A DNA stretch of 64,000 nucleotides from JANQOH01 sp965200095 (GTDB lineage: Bacteria; Pseudomonadota; Alphaproteobacteria; UBA7887), in contig OZ241350.1 of assembly GCA_965200095.1 (NCBI GenBank), positions 2,294,001-2,358,000 of the forward strand. The letters run 5' to 3'. The translations under genes were made by a program, and so were the position numbers. The notes beneath the pieces are model-generated. The model worked only from the letters and a program-made list of their open reading frames with translations, was not told the origin of the DNA and did no database searches. Positions 23,822 to 32,650 of this stretch are shown here, piece after piece (position 1 is the first letter of the stretch; each line of letters begins with the position of its first letter).

Positions 23822-26692
23822 ATGACTCCATCTCCCCGCAAGAAGTTGATCGAGGTTGCGTTGCCTTTGGAGGCGGTGAATGCGGCTTCGGCGCGGGAGA
23901 AGTCTATCCGGCACGGGCATCCGTCGACGCTGCATCTGTGGTGGGCGCGCAGGCCTCTGGCGGCGTGCCGGGCGGTGCTGTTCGCCCAGATGGTGGACGA
24001 CCCCTCCTCGCTTCCCGAAGAGTTCCCCGACGAAGCGGCGCAGGACAGGGAGCGCCGGCGGCTGTTCCGCATCGTCGAGAAACTGGCGCAGTGGGAGAAC
24101 TCCAACGATGCGCGCGTCGTCGGCGACGCGCGGCGGGAGATCGCGCGCTCGGTCGCGCGCGGTCTGGGCGTTCCGGCGCCGCAGACCGGGGCGGAGGTCG
24201 ACGCCTTTCTCGCCGCAGAAGCGCCGCCGGTCGTCGATCCGTTCTGCGGCGGCGGGTCGATCCCGCTGGAGGCGCAGCGGCTGGGGTTGCGCGCCCGGGG
24301 GTCGGACCTGAACCCGGTCGCGGTGTCGATCACGAAGGCGCTGGTCGAGATCCCGCCGCGCTTTGCCGGTCTGGCGCCGGCGAACCCGGAAGCGCGCGCA
24401 CGGATCGCCGGCGGCGCCGCGTGGAACGGCAAGGGCGCGCAAGGGCTTGCCGAGGATGTGCGTCATTACGGCCGGTGGATGCGCGACGAGGCGCACAAGC
24501 GCATCGGCTGTCTCTACCCGAAGGCGCGGCTTGCGGACGGAACGCAAGCGACGGTCATCGCGTGGCTGTGGGCGCGCACGGTAGCGAGTCCGAACCCGGC
24601 CGCCGCCGGCGCGCATGTGCCGCTGGCGCGTTCTTTCGTGTTGTCGTCGAAGAAGGGTCGGGAAACATGGGTGGAACCGGTCATCGACCCTTCCGGCCGC
24701 GCCTGGCGTTTCACGGTGCGAACCGGTTCCGGGACGCCTCCGGAAGGCACGGTCGGTCGGCGCGGCGGTCGCTGTCTGCTCACGGGGGCGCCGATGGCTT
24801 TCGGCTACATACGCTCCGAAGGCAGAGCGGGGCGAATGGGCGCGCGACTGATGGCGGTGGTCGCGGAGGGCAAGCGCGGACGGGTCTATCTCGGTCCGAC
24901 AGAGGACATGGAGACCGTCGCGCGCTCGGCGACGCCCGCATGGCGGCCGGACGGAAACCTGCCGGACAAGGCATTGGGCTTTCGCATCCAACAATATGGA
25001 ATGCGCGACTACGCCGATCTTTTCACGCGGCGCCAGTTGGCGGCGCTGACGACATTCTCGGACCTCGTTTCGGAGGCGCGCGAGAAGGTGCAGGCGGATG
25101 CATGCGCCGCCGGTATGAACCCGACCGCTCCCCGGCTCGCCGAGGACGGAACCGGCGCGCAAGCCTATGCCGATGCGGTGGCGACATATCTGGGGTTGGC
25201 GGTCGGACGGGCCGCGGACTATTGGAGCAGCAACACAACCTGGGCCAATGGCGGCGAGTTCGTTCGGAGCACTTTTGCACGCCAGGCCATCCCGATGGTA
25301 TGGGACTATGCGGAAACGAACCCGTTTTCCGGTTCGACCGGCAACTGGACAGGTCACCTCGATTGGGTATGGAAGGTTGTCAACTCATTGCCCTCGTCCG
25401 AGGCTCGGGGAACGGCTGCCCTGAACGACGCAACCGCAAACATATCCCCGGCCGACAATGTAGTCGTCGCCACAGACCCGCCCTATTACGACAATATCGG
25501 TTATGCGGACCTGTCCGACTTCTTCTATGTCTGGCTGCGCCGCACGCTCGCCGATGTCCATCCCGCCCTGTTCCGCACACTGCTGGTTCCGAAGTCGGCG
25601 GAACTCGTCGCCACGCCCCACCGGTTCGACGGAAGCCGGGAAAAGGCGCGCGACTTCTTCGAGACCGGCCTCGGACAGGCGATGGCGAACATGCGGGCAG
25701 CACAGGCGCCCGACTATCCCATGGCCGTGTTCTACGCCTACAAGCAGGCGGAGACGAGGACCGATGGCGACAAAAACGGCGCCACCGCCTCGACCGGTTG
25801 GGAGACCATGCTGTCGGGCATTATCGCCAACGGCTTCGCCATTACCGGCACGTGGCCAATCCGCACCGAGCGCGGCGCCCGAAGCGTCGCCATAAACACC
25901 AACGCCCTCGCCTCTTCCATCGTGCTCGCCTGCCGGCCCCGCGCCGAGGACGCGCCGATGCAGACGCGGCGCGGCTTCTCTACCGCCCTGCGCCACGAAC
26001 TGCCGCCCGCCATAAGGCGCCTGAGGGCCGAAAACATCGCACCCGTGGACCTCGCACAGGCCGCCATCGGACCCGGCATGGCCGTCTTCTCGCGAAACGC
26101 CCAGGTGCTGGAAGCAAACGGCAACCCCATGCCCGTGCGCGACGCACTCGCCGAAATCAATCGCGTCCTCGACCAAACCCTCGCCGAGGCCGAGGGCGAC
26201 ATGGACGCCGAAACACGATTCTGCGTCGCATGGTTCGAGCAATACGGCACAGCAGAACGACCCTACGGCGAAGCCGAAGTGTTGTGCACCGCCAAGAACA
26301 CATCCTTCGACAGCCTGCGACGCGCGGGCGTCGTCGCCGGGCGCGCCGGAAGGGTGCGGCTCAAGCGCCGCGACGAACTCGACCCCGACTGGGACCCGGC
26401 GCGCGACCGCCGCATCGTCGATTGGGAATGCGCCCAGCACCTGGTGCGCGCGCTCACCGCCGAGACCGGCGGCGGGGTGGCCGAAGCCGCCCGCCTCGTC
26501 GACGCCATGGGGCCCGAGCGCGCGGAGAAGGCCCGCGCGCTCGCCTATCGCCTCTATACCCTGTCCGAACGCAAGGGCTGGAACGGCGAGGCGCTGGCCT
26601 GCAACATCCTCGCCACCTCATGGCCGCAAATCCGCATCGCCGCCGCCCAACGCGCCGCCGGTGGCCCCCCGCAAGCCGAAATGGGAGTGTGA
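23822..26692 (+). CDS. DUF1156 family DNA methylase
   Basis: A large (956-residue) adenine-specific DNA methylase-type protein. The N-terminus (KKLIEVALPLEAVNAASAREK, then HPSTLHLWWARRPLAACRA) is the DUF1156 signature. An AdoMet-binding motif I, VVDPFCGGGSIPLEAQRLG, follows at about residues 137–155. The catalytic motif IV, DPPYYDNIGYADLSDFFYVW, lies mid-protein, so the layout is split with a long insert. In other genomes DUF1156 proteins sit in phage-defence islands beside DUF499 and helicase genes; none of those is found here. ATG 23822 is the family-like start. The middle part (24.9–25.9 kb) is visibly less G+C rich than its ends, consistent with acquisition. Confidence 0.88.
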   Translation: MTPSPRKKLIEVALPLEAVNAASAREKSIRHGHPSTLHLWWARRPLAACRAVLFAQMVDDPSSLPEEFPDEAAQDRERRRLFRIVEKLAQWENSNDARVVGDARREIARSVARGLGVPAPQTGAEVDAFLAAEAPPVVDPFCGGGSIPLEAQRLGLRARGSDLNPVAVSITKALVEIPPRFAGLAPANPEARARIAGGAAWNGKGAQGLAEDVRHYGRWMRDEAHKRIGCLYPKARLADGTQATVIAWLWARTVASPNPAAAGAHVPLARSFVLSSKKGRETWVEPVIDPSGRAWRFTVRTGSGTPPEGTVGRRGGRCLLTGAPMAFGYIRSEGRAGRMGARLMAVVAEGKRGRVYLGPTEDMETVARSATPAWRPDGNLPDKALGFRIQQYGMRDYADLFTRRQLAALTTFSDLVSEAREKVQADACAAGMNPTAPRLAEDGTGAQAYADAVATYLGLAVGRAADYWSSNTTWANGGEFVRSTFARQAIPMVWDYAETNPFSGSTGNWTGHLDWVWKVVNSLPSSEARGTAALNDATANISPADNVVVATDPPYYDNIGYADLSDFFYVWLRRTLADVHPALFRTLLVPKSAELVATPHRFDGSREKARDFFETGLGQAMANMRAAQAPDYPMAVFYAYKQAETRTDGDKNGATASTGWETMLSGIIANGFAITGTWPIRTERGARSVAINTNALASSIVLACRPRAEDAPMQTRRGFSTALRHELPPAIRRLRAENIAPVDLAQAAIGPGMAVFSRNAQVLEANGNPMPVRDALAEINRVLDQTLAEAEGDMDAETRFCVAWFEQYGTAERPYGEAEVLCTAKNTSFDSLRRAGVVAGRAGRVRLKRRDELDPDWDPARDRRIVDWECAQHLVRALTAETGGGVAEAARLVDAMGPERAEKARALAYRLYTLSERKGWNGEALACNILATSWPQIRIAAAQRAAGGPPQAEMGV

Positions 26693-26758
26693 GACGGCGG
26701 GACTGAGACCGACCCCGCGGATGAGCGCGTGAAGAAATCGAACAGCGTTACAAGTACT

Positions 26759-26864
26759 CGTCATTCCCGCGAAAGCGGGAATCCGGAGGCGGCCGTCCGC
26801 AATGTCGGCCCGGTTTTTCTGACGGAAACGCCGCAAAGAGATTCCCGCTTTCGCGGGAATGACG
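26759..26864 (+). repeat. Dispersed inverted-repeat element, copy B
   Basis: 106 bases with the same arms and core as copy A, with a few substitutions (aatgtcggcccgg in the core). It lies 66 bases after the DUF1156 stop, where it could form a strong RNA hairpin. Confidence 0.85.
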
Positions 26865-26943
26865 AGTATTATTAGCGAATTATTTTCTTTTGCCGCGCCC
26901 AAGTAACGGCATTGTAAAACACAATAACCACCGAATAGTACTT

Positions 26944-27048
26944 CGTCATTCCCGCGAAAGCGGGAATCCGGAGGCGGCCGTCCGCAATATCGGCGCGGTT
27001 TTTCTTACGGAAACGCCGCAACGGATTCCCGCTTTCGCGGGAATGACG
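26944..27048 (+). repeat. Dispersed inverted-repeat element, copy C
   Basis: 105 bases, same orientation as copies A and B, with one base fewer in the core (gccgcaacggattccc). It lies just beyond the nitrilase stop at 27075 (minus strand). Confidence 0.85.
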
Positions 27049-27074
27049 AAGAGTAGTAGCGTCTTTCGATTTCT

Positions 27075-27902
27075 TCACACGTTCACAAGACGCGGCGGCG
27101 CGTAATCCCGGTCGTGGCGCAAGCTCGGCAATCGCTCGCGCGCCGCCGTCGCCTCCGCCGGATCGACATCGGCGTAGACGACCCCCGGCGCCTCTCCGCC
27201 GTCGGCGAGGACCTGGCCCCACGGACCGACGATCAGACTGTGGCCCCACGTCCGGCGCTTGCCGTAATGCGCGCCGCATTGCGCGGGAGCGAAAACGAAA
27301 CAGCCGGTTTCGATCGCCCGCGCCCGCAGGAGAACATGCCAGTGCGCGCGGCCGGTCGGCACGGTGAACGCCGAAGGGACGGCGATCATTGCCGCGCCGT
27401 TCTGCGCGAGCGTGCGATACAGGGCGGGAAAACGCAGGTCGTAGCAAACGGTCATGCCCAGGCCGCCCCAGGGGGTTTGGGCAAGAACGGCTGCATCGCC
27501 GGGGCGGTACGACCCCGATTCGCGATAGATCTCGCCGCCGTCGAGAATCGCGTCGAACATGTGAATCTTGTCGTATTGCGCGACCGCGGCGCCCTTGTCG
27601 TCGAACAGCACCGACCGGTTGGCGAGCCGGACGCCGCCACCGGCGCGCTCCGCGAGACTGCCCGCGAGCACCCACACGCCGCACTTGCGCGCGACATCGG
27701 CGAGCGCGGCCCGCGCCGGATGGCCGCCCGTCGCCGGCGCCGCTTCGCGCATCGCCGCGGCTCCGGCGAGCATCGTCGCGTTCTCCGGCAGCATGGCCAG
27801 TTCGGCGCCGCCGGCCGCCGCCTCGCGCACGCCCGCGCAGGCTTTGGCGACTCCCGCCTCGAGGTCGGGCGTGGCGGTCAGCTGGATACAGGCGACCCGC
27901 AT
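27075..27902 (-). CDS. Carbon–nitrogen hydrolase (nitrilase superfamily, Nit1-like)
   Basis: A 275-residue amidase-type enzyme with the complete Glu–Lys–Cys triad: Glu40 in LPENA, Lys112 in YDKIHMFD and Cys153 in TVCYDLRFP. It closely resembles the Nit1/YafV-like group that deaminates side-product metabolites such as deaminated glutathione. The ATG at 27902 lies inside the last 25 bases of the glutaredoxin gene, a pairing common in alphaproteobacteria and consistent with a thiol-metabolism role. Confidence 0.92.
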   Translation of the reverse strand: MRVACIQLTATPDLEAGVAKACAGVREAAAGGAELAMLPENATMLAGAAAMREAAPATGGHPARAALADVARKCGVWVLAGSLAERAGGGVRLANRSVLFDDKGAAVAQYDKIHMFDAILDGGEIYRESGSYRPGDAAVLAQTPWGGLGMTVCYDLRFPALYRTLAQNGAAMIAVPSAFTVPTGRAHWHVLLRARAIETGCFVFAPAQCGAHYGKRRTWGHSLIVGPWGQVLADGGEAPGVVYADVDPAEATAARERLPSLRHDRDYAPPRLVNV

Positions 27903-28165
27903 CCTCGTCCGCGACCGAGAAGCGGGTCCAGCGCGCCGTCGGCGTCGAGCGCCGCGAGTTCGTCGGAACCGCCGATATGCCGCCCGTCGATGAATATCTG
28001 GGGCACCGTCGTCCGCCCCCCGGCGCGGGCGATCATTTCCTCGCGCCGCGCCGGTTCGCGCCCGAGATCGAACTCCTCGTAATCGACCCCTTTCGAATCG
28101 AGCAGCCGTTTGGCGCGAAAGCAGAACCCGCAAAGAGGACCGGTATAGATTTCGATTTCGGCCAT
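27878..28165 (-). CDS. grxC: Glutaredoxin 3
   Basis: A 95-residue dithiol oxidoreductase. The redox site is C12-G-F-C15 (PLCGFCFRAK) rather than the usual CPYC. The cis-Pro is in RTTVPQIFIDG, and the GSH-binding GGSDEL motif is intact. It passes electrons from glutathione to target disulfides. ATG 28165 fits the family start. Its downstream partner is the nitrilase gene. Confidence 0.93.
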   Translation of the reverse strand: MAEIEIYTGPLCGFCFRAKRLLDSKGVDYEEFDLGREPARREEMIARAGGRTTVPQIFIDGRHIGGSDELAALDADGALDPLLGRGRGCGSPVSS

Positions 28166-28679
28166 TCCGCCCCCTGTTCGCCGAAGCCTGTCTTTTCCGC
28201 AGCGTCCCGTCTCACTCAACGCATTCATCCTACGCGCCCGACGCCGCCGAGTCGATATCGCCGCGGCAGCCATATAGGGGCAATCCGCTCCGGACGGTCC
28301 GGCGGAAGCATCCCGTCGATGTCGACCGTCCGCGATTCCAGTCGAACGACCGCGGCGTTCTCCGGGCCTGCGGCGACCCCGCCTTTCACCCGGTCCTCGA
28401 CGGCCCGGAGCGCCGTCGTCCGCATCGACGATCCCGGTCGGGGTCGCGGTCACCGCGCCGCTGCCGGTCGGACGCACGGCGGCTGGCGCGCCTTGCCCGC
28501 TGCGCACGACGAGCTCGGCGGGGCCCCTGTCGTCGACCGGAACCGCGCAGCCGGAAGACCCGGCCCGTCCGCCGGATGGACCGCCGGGTCCGCGCCGCCG
28601 GCGACCGCGCCGTTCATCGCGACGGACGGATCGTCGAGGTGTCGGCATTGCAAAAGACAATAACCACCGAATAATACTT

Positions 28680-28750
28680 CGTCATTCCCGCGAAAGCGGG
28701 AATCCGGAGGCGGGCGCACGCAACAGATTCCCGCTTTCGCGGGAATGACG
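28680..28750 (+). repeat. Dispersed inverted-repeat element, copy D (short form)
   Basis: 71 bases: both hairpin arms are intact, but the core is reduced to ggaggcgggcgcacgcaaca. It is an internally deleted form of the element, which shows that the ends are the conserved unit. Confidence 0.85.
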
Positions 28751-28890
28751 AAGAGTGGTGGGGCCTTTCGGTTTCTTCACACGCTCTTCTCGCGAGAATG
28801 ACGAAGTATTACTGGAGGGTTATTGTCTTTTGCCGCGTCGAACCCTTCGGCGCTCCGACCGTCATGGTGAGAGACATCCTTGCAAACACT

Positions 28891-28996
28891 CGTCATTCCC
28901 GCGAAGGCGGGAATCCGTTTGCGGCGTTTCGGTAAGAAAAACCGCGCCGATATTGCGGACGGCCGCCTCCGGATTCCCGCCTTCGCGGGAATGACG
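28891..28996 (-). repeat. Dispersed inverted-repeat element, copy E (inverted)
   Basis: 106 bases in the opposite orientation to copies A–D. The loop base is changed in both arms at mirrored positions (gcgaaggcggg and cccgccttcgc in place of gaaag and ctttc), so the two arms remain exact inverse complements. Confidence 0.85.
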
Positions 28997-29182
28997 AGTG
29001 TTTGTAAACCTGCTCGATTCTTTCACACGCTCTTTCGCGGGAATGACGAAGTATTGCAGGAGGGCTATTGTCTTCCGCCGCACCACCTCTTCGGCGCCCA
29101 AAATATCGTAGTGAGAGCCGCCCGGTTTCTTCATATGCGAAAACAGGAATACGGACCGACGGGAACATCGCGGCGCCAACCG

Positions 29183-29548
29183 CTATTCGCAGCCGAACCA
29201 GGGAGGGTCGAAATAGCCGTCCTGGCGGATTTCGCACTCGACGCCTTCGGGGAACGGGCGGGTGAGAAGAACGAAGGCGCCGTTCGGCAGGGGATACTGG
29301 CAGCGCATGGTCCCCCGACGCACCGAAAGCCGCGGGGCGCCGACGGCGCTCGCCCCGTTGCCGCGCTTGATCGACGCGCCCCACCCCTCGCCGGCGTCGC
29401 CGCCGAAGGACGGGGCGGTATAGGAGAATTCGTAGCCCATGCCCTCGGGACATTCGAACGTCACGGTTTGCGCCGACACTCCGGCGGCGAAACCCGCAAC
29501 AAGACAGGCGGCGGCCGCTCCGAACACGGCGGCGGCGCGCCTACTCAT
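29183..29548 (-). CDS. Secreted protein of unknown function
   Basis: A 121-residue protein with a signal peptide (MSRRAAAVFGAAAACLVAGF…VSAQ|T). The mature part has four Cys (FECPEG, MRCQYP, VECEIR, FGCE), enough for two disulfides, and is beta-rich. The ATG at 29548 overlaps the TAG of the upstream gene in ATGAGTAG, so translation is coupled. I do not recognise the family. It ends an operon of three exported proteins with the DUF3299 protein and the cyclase. Confidence 0.75.
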   Translation of the reverse strand: MSRRAAAVFGAAAACLVAGFAAGVSAQTVTFECPEGMGYEFSYTAPSFGGDAGEGWGASIKRGNGASAVGAPRLSVRRGTMRCQYPLPNGAFVLLTRPFPEGVECEIRQDGYFDPPWFGCE

Positions 29549-30047
29549 CCAGCTGTTCGACATCGGTCATGCGGTAGAAGTAGCCGTCGCCCCCGGTATG
29601 GAGGAGTTTGAAGACTCCGGCGACGACGACCGCGTCCATAGTGTAGTCGATGGGTTCGTCGCACAGGAGTTCGACGAAGCCTTCGGGGCCGCCGGGCAGG
29701 CAGAAGGGACAGTTGGGCGAATTGCGGCTCAACAGCTGGCGCCGCCCGTCGCCTCCGAGGGGCAGCAGAAAGCCCACCATCTTGACGGTCTCGCCATCGA
29801 GGGCGAGCACGTCATCGGCCCAGGCGACGGCCATGCCCTCGCCGTCGGCGGCGACACCGACATCGACGCCGGCGAGGATATCCCACGACAGGGCGCCGTC
29901 GATTTCGGGCAGCGGGTAGAGCGTGTCGGGCGGGGTCTGGGCCACTGCGGCGCCCGGCGCCTGAGCGGTCGCGAGCGCCGCGAATGCGGCGAAAAGGGGG
30001 CCGGACGCCCGGCCCCCCGTCCTCCGCAGCTTCGCAGCGGCGGCCAT
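29541..30047 (-). CDS. DUF3299 family exported protein
   Basis: A 168-residue protein with an N-terminal signal sequence ending near AAVAQ|TPP. The mature domain has the DUF3299 pattern: SWDIL at the start, a central VKMVGFLLPL, the Cys pair NCPFCLPGGPEGFVEL, and a C-terminal GVFKL…GYFYRMTD. The family is periplasmic and uncharacterised. ATG 30047 is chosen because it falls 5 bases after the cyclase stop; the longer frame runs into the cyclase gene. Confidence 0.85.
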   Translation of the reverse strand: MAAAAKLRRTGGRASGPLFAAFAALATAQAPGAAVAQTPPDTLYPLPEIDGALSWDILAGVDVGVAADGEGMAVAWADDVLALDGETVKMVGFLLPLGGDGRRQLLSRNSPNCPFCLPGGPEGFVELLCDEPIDYTMDAVVVAGVFKLLHTGGDGYFYRMTDVEQLDE

Positions 30048-30052
30048 CGGCC

Positions 30053-31102
30053 TCAATAAGCGGCGATGGGATTGCCCGGCGCGCCGGTGCCGCCGACCAG
30101 TTTGATGGGCGCCCACGAGAACAGGAACTCATGGACGCCGGCCTCGGACAAGCCGTCGAGATCGAGGTTCTCGAAGTTGTAGATGCCGCGCCTGACGATC
30201 AGGTTGATGTGGCAGTAGGCGAAGGATTCCGGGACCCCCATGGCGAAATCGTAGGGTTCGAGCCCCCAGGTGTCGGAGCCGATCATGGAGATCTTGCGCT
30301 CGGCCAGATAGTCGCAGACCTCGGGGCTGACGCCGGGTTCGCCGGAGCCGTGTTCGGCGTTGTCGACGGCGATCTGCTGCGGCGTCTTGGCGCCCGTGTG
30401 GTTGTCCTTCCAGAGGCTGTTCCAGCCGGTGCGGAAGACGACGACATCGCCCTGTTCGGCGTCGCCGACGCCCTGACGTTCGAGCGCGGCGTTGTAGTCG
30501 TCGAGGGTGATGGCGTAGCCCTTCTCGAGCACGTCGACGCCCTTGAGCGCCGCGACGTCGATGAGCAGCCCGCGGGTGAAGAAGGAACCGACCTTTTCGG
30601 TGCCCATCTTCTTCAGGCCGCGCGGGGTGGTGATGTCGGCGAGTTTGACGCCGTTGTAGAAGTAGTGGTCGTCGTCCCACCCCTCGACGCCCATGACTTG
30701 GATCATCGGGTGGCCGAGGCCGTCGAACTGGGTGCCGACCTGGCCGATCTCGGCGGTCACCAGCTCGTCCATGAAGGTCTGGGCGAAGTTGTCGCCCGGC
30801 CAGCTGAGCGGCCCGTGGGTCGGGTTGCCGGGAATGCTGAGGGCGAAGGTGCGTCCGGGCACCAGCGGCATGTTGTTCGAATAGGGCATCCCCAGGGTGA
30901 TGACCTTGCCCTGTTTGACCAATTGCGCCGCGGCGAGCCGCTTCTCCGGGGTGATGTAGTTGGTGCCGCCGGCTTCGTCGTCGGCGCCGAATTCGCTCGG
31001 CCACCACGCCTCGTCGACGGGGTTGTTGCCCGCAAGCGCGGCGGGCGCCGACACGCCGACGACCAGCGTCGCGGCGAGCGCCGACAGATGCTTCCTGTTC
31101 AT
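30053..31102 (-). CDS. Exported cyclase family protein (metal-dependent hydrolase)
   Basis: A 349-residue protein of the cyclase/kynurenine-formamidase-like family with a signal peptide ending ALA|GN. The metal-binding motif, normally HxGTHxDxxxH, is read here as GQVGTQFDGLGHP, so the central His is Gln, as in the larger secreted subgroup. A later GSDTWGLEP contains another conserved acidic residue. Family members hydrolyse cyclic or N-formyl amides or lactones. It is first in a three-gene operon with a DUF3299 protein and a small secreted protein, so all three products are exported. Confidence 0.88.
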   Translation of the reverse strand: MNRKHLSALAATLVVGVSAPAALAGNNPVDEAWWPSEFGADDEAGGTNYITPEKRLAAAQLVKQGKVITLGMPYSNNMPLVPGRTFALSIPGNPTHGPLSWPGDNFAQTFMDELVTAEIGQVGTQFDGLGHPMIQVMGVEGWDDDHYFYNGVKLADITTPRGLKKMGTEKVGSFFTRGLLIDVAALKGVDVLEKGYAITLDDYNAALERQGVGDAEQGDVVVFRTGWNSLWKDNHTGAKTPQQIAVDNAEHGSGEPGVSPEVCDYLAERKISMIGSDTWGLEPYDFAMGVPESFAYCHINLIVRRGIYNFENLDLDGLSEAGVHEFLFSWAPIKLVGGTGAPGNPIAAY

Positions 31103-31205
31103 CGATTTCCTCCCTCGCAGTACCCCCTCCGTCGCGGGGGCGCAGAACGCGATTGTGCCCCACCGCCGCGGCGCCGTCCAGCGCGGGCGCGGCGCGCGAC
31201 GGCGG

Positions 31206-32612
31206 TCAGAGCGGCGGGCGGGCTGCGGCCCAGGGGCGCGCGCTCTCGAACGCCGCCGCGGCCTGGAGCACGCCGAGATCGTCGAACCGCCGCCCGACGA
31301 TCTGGAGGCCGACCGGCAGGCCGTCCGCGGTGAAGCCGCACGGCGCCGACGCCGCCGGGTTGCCGCTGAAATTAAAGGGGTAGGAGAACTCTGCCCATGT
31401 CAGCCAGTCCCACTCGTGCCGGGGCCAGTCTTCGGGCGTCAGCCGGTCCGCCGGAAAGGCCGCCACCGACACCGCGGGCGTGACCAGCAGGTCCCAGTCC
31501 TCGAAAAAGCGGTGGGTCGCGTCGACGATCGCGAGTTTGCGCCCGCGCGCCGCGACATAGTCGTCGAGGCCGAGTCCGTCGGCGCTGCGCATGCAGGCGA
31601 CGAGGCCGGGGTCCATGCGGTCGCCATGGGTTTCGAGGCGCGGCAGGTGAACGCGCATGTGGGCGGCCCAGAGCAGGCGCACGACCTCGGGGCCGTCGGC
31701 GGCGAAGGGCGTCGCCGGGGTCTCCACGATACAGCCGAGCTCCTCGAAGACCCGCGCGGCGCCGTCCGCGAGGGCGGCGACCTGCGGGTCGACGCGGGCG
31801 TGGCCGAGATCGGGACTGAAGGCGACCCGGCGCCCGGCGAGCGAAGCCCGCAGACCGGCCGGATAGTCCGCCGGCGGCGCCTCCAGTGTCGTGAATTCGC
31901 GGGGATGCGGGCCCGCCATGACCTTGAGCATCAGCGCCGCGTCGGCGACGCTGCGGGTCATGGGGCCGGCGCAGCTGACCTGGTCGTTGTTGGCGACGGG
32001 CCAGTTCGGGACCCGCCCGAAACTCGGCTTCATCCCGAAGACGCCGCAGAAATGCGACGGCATGCGGATCGACCCGGCGCCGTCGGAGCCCTGGTGCAAC
32101 GGGCCGTAACCCGCAGCCGCCGCCGCGCCGGCGCCGGCGGAGGACGCGCCGGCGTTGAACCCCGGACGCCACGGGTTGTGGGTGATCCCGGTAAGCGGAC
32201 TCTGGCTCACCCCCTTCCAGCCGAATTCGGAGGCGGTCGTCTTGCCCAGGACGACGGCGCCGGCGGCGCGCAGGCGTTCGGTCAACGGCGCGTCGGCGGA
32301 AACGGGCCGCGGGTCGGTGGAATGGGAGCCGCGGCGGGTGGGCAGGCCCGCGGCATCCGTAAGGTCCTTGATCGTCACCGGCACGCCGTGCAGCGGGCCG
32401 ATCGGGCCGCCGCCGGAGAGCGCCGCCCCGGCTTCCCGCGCCGCCGCGCGGGCGGCGTCGGCGTCCAGCGCGGCGAAGGCGTTGAGACGCGGTTCGAGCG
32501 CCTCGATGCGCGCGAGGACGGCGTCGACGACATCGACCGGAGACAGTTCGCGGTCGCGGATCATGCGCGCCAGGTCGACGGCGGGCGTGTAGCAGAGGTC
32601 GGCGCTGTCCAT
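31206..32612 (-). CDS. Amidase (amidase signature family)
   Basis: A 468-residue Ser–cisSer–Lys hydrolase. The Lys is in GVPVTIKDL, the nucleophile region is GASSAGAGAAAAAGYGPLHQ, and the cis-Ser is in GSDGAGSIRMPSHFCGVFG; all three catalytic elements are present. It cleaves a carboxamide of unknown structure. It is monocistronic on the minus strand, between the cyclase operon and mnmA. It is not GatA, because there is no GatC/GatB partner and the C-terminal half differs. Confidence 0.9.
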   Translation of the reverse strand: MDSADLCYTPAVDLARMIRDRELSPVDVVDAVLARIEALEPRLNAFAALDADAARAAAREAGAALSGGGPIGPLHGVPVTIKDLTDAAGLPTRRGSHSTDPRPVSADAPLTERLRAAGAVVLGKTTASEFGWKGVSQSPLTGITHNPWRPGFNAGASSAGAGAAAAAGYGPLHQGSDGAGSIRMPSHFCGVFGMKPSFGRVPNWPVANNDQVSCAGPMTRSVADAALMLKVMAGPHPREFTTLEAPPADYPAGLRASLAGRRVAFSPDLGHARVDPQVAALADGAARVFEELGCIVETPATPFAADGPEVVRLLWAAHMRVHLPRLETHGDRMDPGLVACMRSADGLGLDDYVAARGRKLAIVDATHRFFEDWDLLVTPAVSVAAFPADRLTPEDWPRHEWDWLTWAEFSYPFNFSGNPAASAPCGFTADGLPVGLQIVGRRFDDLGVLQAAAAFESARPWAAARPPL

Positions 32613-32650
32613 GGATAGAGCCTCGGCGGGGTGGGGCGCTCAGGATAGCA

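Larger units (their letters stand above)
26693..27074. other. Intergenic region with two dispersed repeat elements
   Basis: No gene. It contains copies B and C of the inverted-repeat element, 79 bases apart and in the same orientation, separated by an A+T-richer spacer. The words gtgaagaaatcg, cacaataaccaccgaatag and tcgatttcttcacacg flank the copies as they do elsewhere in the window. Confidence 0.75.
28166..29182. other. Long gene-poor region with repeats
   Basis: About 1 kb without a supported gene. 28166–28660 is G+C rich; minus-strand fragments such as LVVRSGQGAPAAVRPTGSG (near 28450) and RPERIAPIWLPRRYRLG (near 28250) hint at a decayed gene but lie in different frames with stops between them, so I do not call one. 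28661–29182 carries two dispersed elements (copies D and E), a solo right arm at 29032–29048, and the words that flank the family. Confidence 0.6.

Noticed and set aside
28225..28660. Possible gene on the minus strand between grxC and the repeats
   Set aside because: Protein-like fragments lie in different frames with stops between them and no recognised family; at most a decayed remnant, noted in the intergenic entry.
28755..28994. Open frames with peptides such as SSFPRRRESV
   Set aside because: These are translations of the dispersed palindromic element, seen at every copy in the genome, and not genes.
26759..29048. CRISPR array suggested by repeated palindromes
   Set aside because: Repeats are irregularly spaced, occur in both orientations, differ in length and have no uniform spacers or cas genes.
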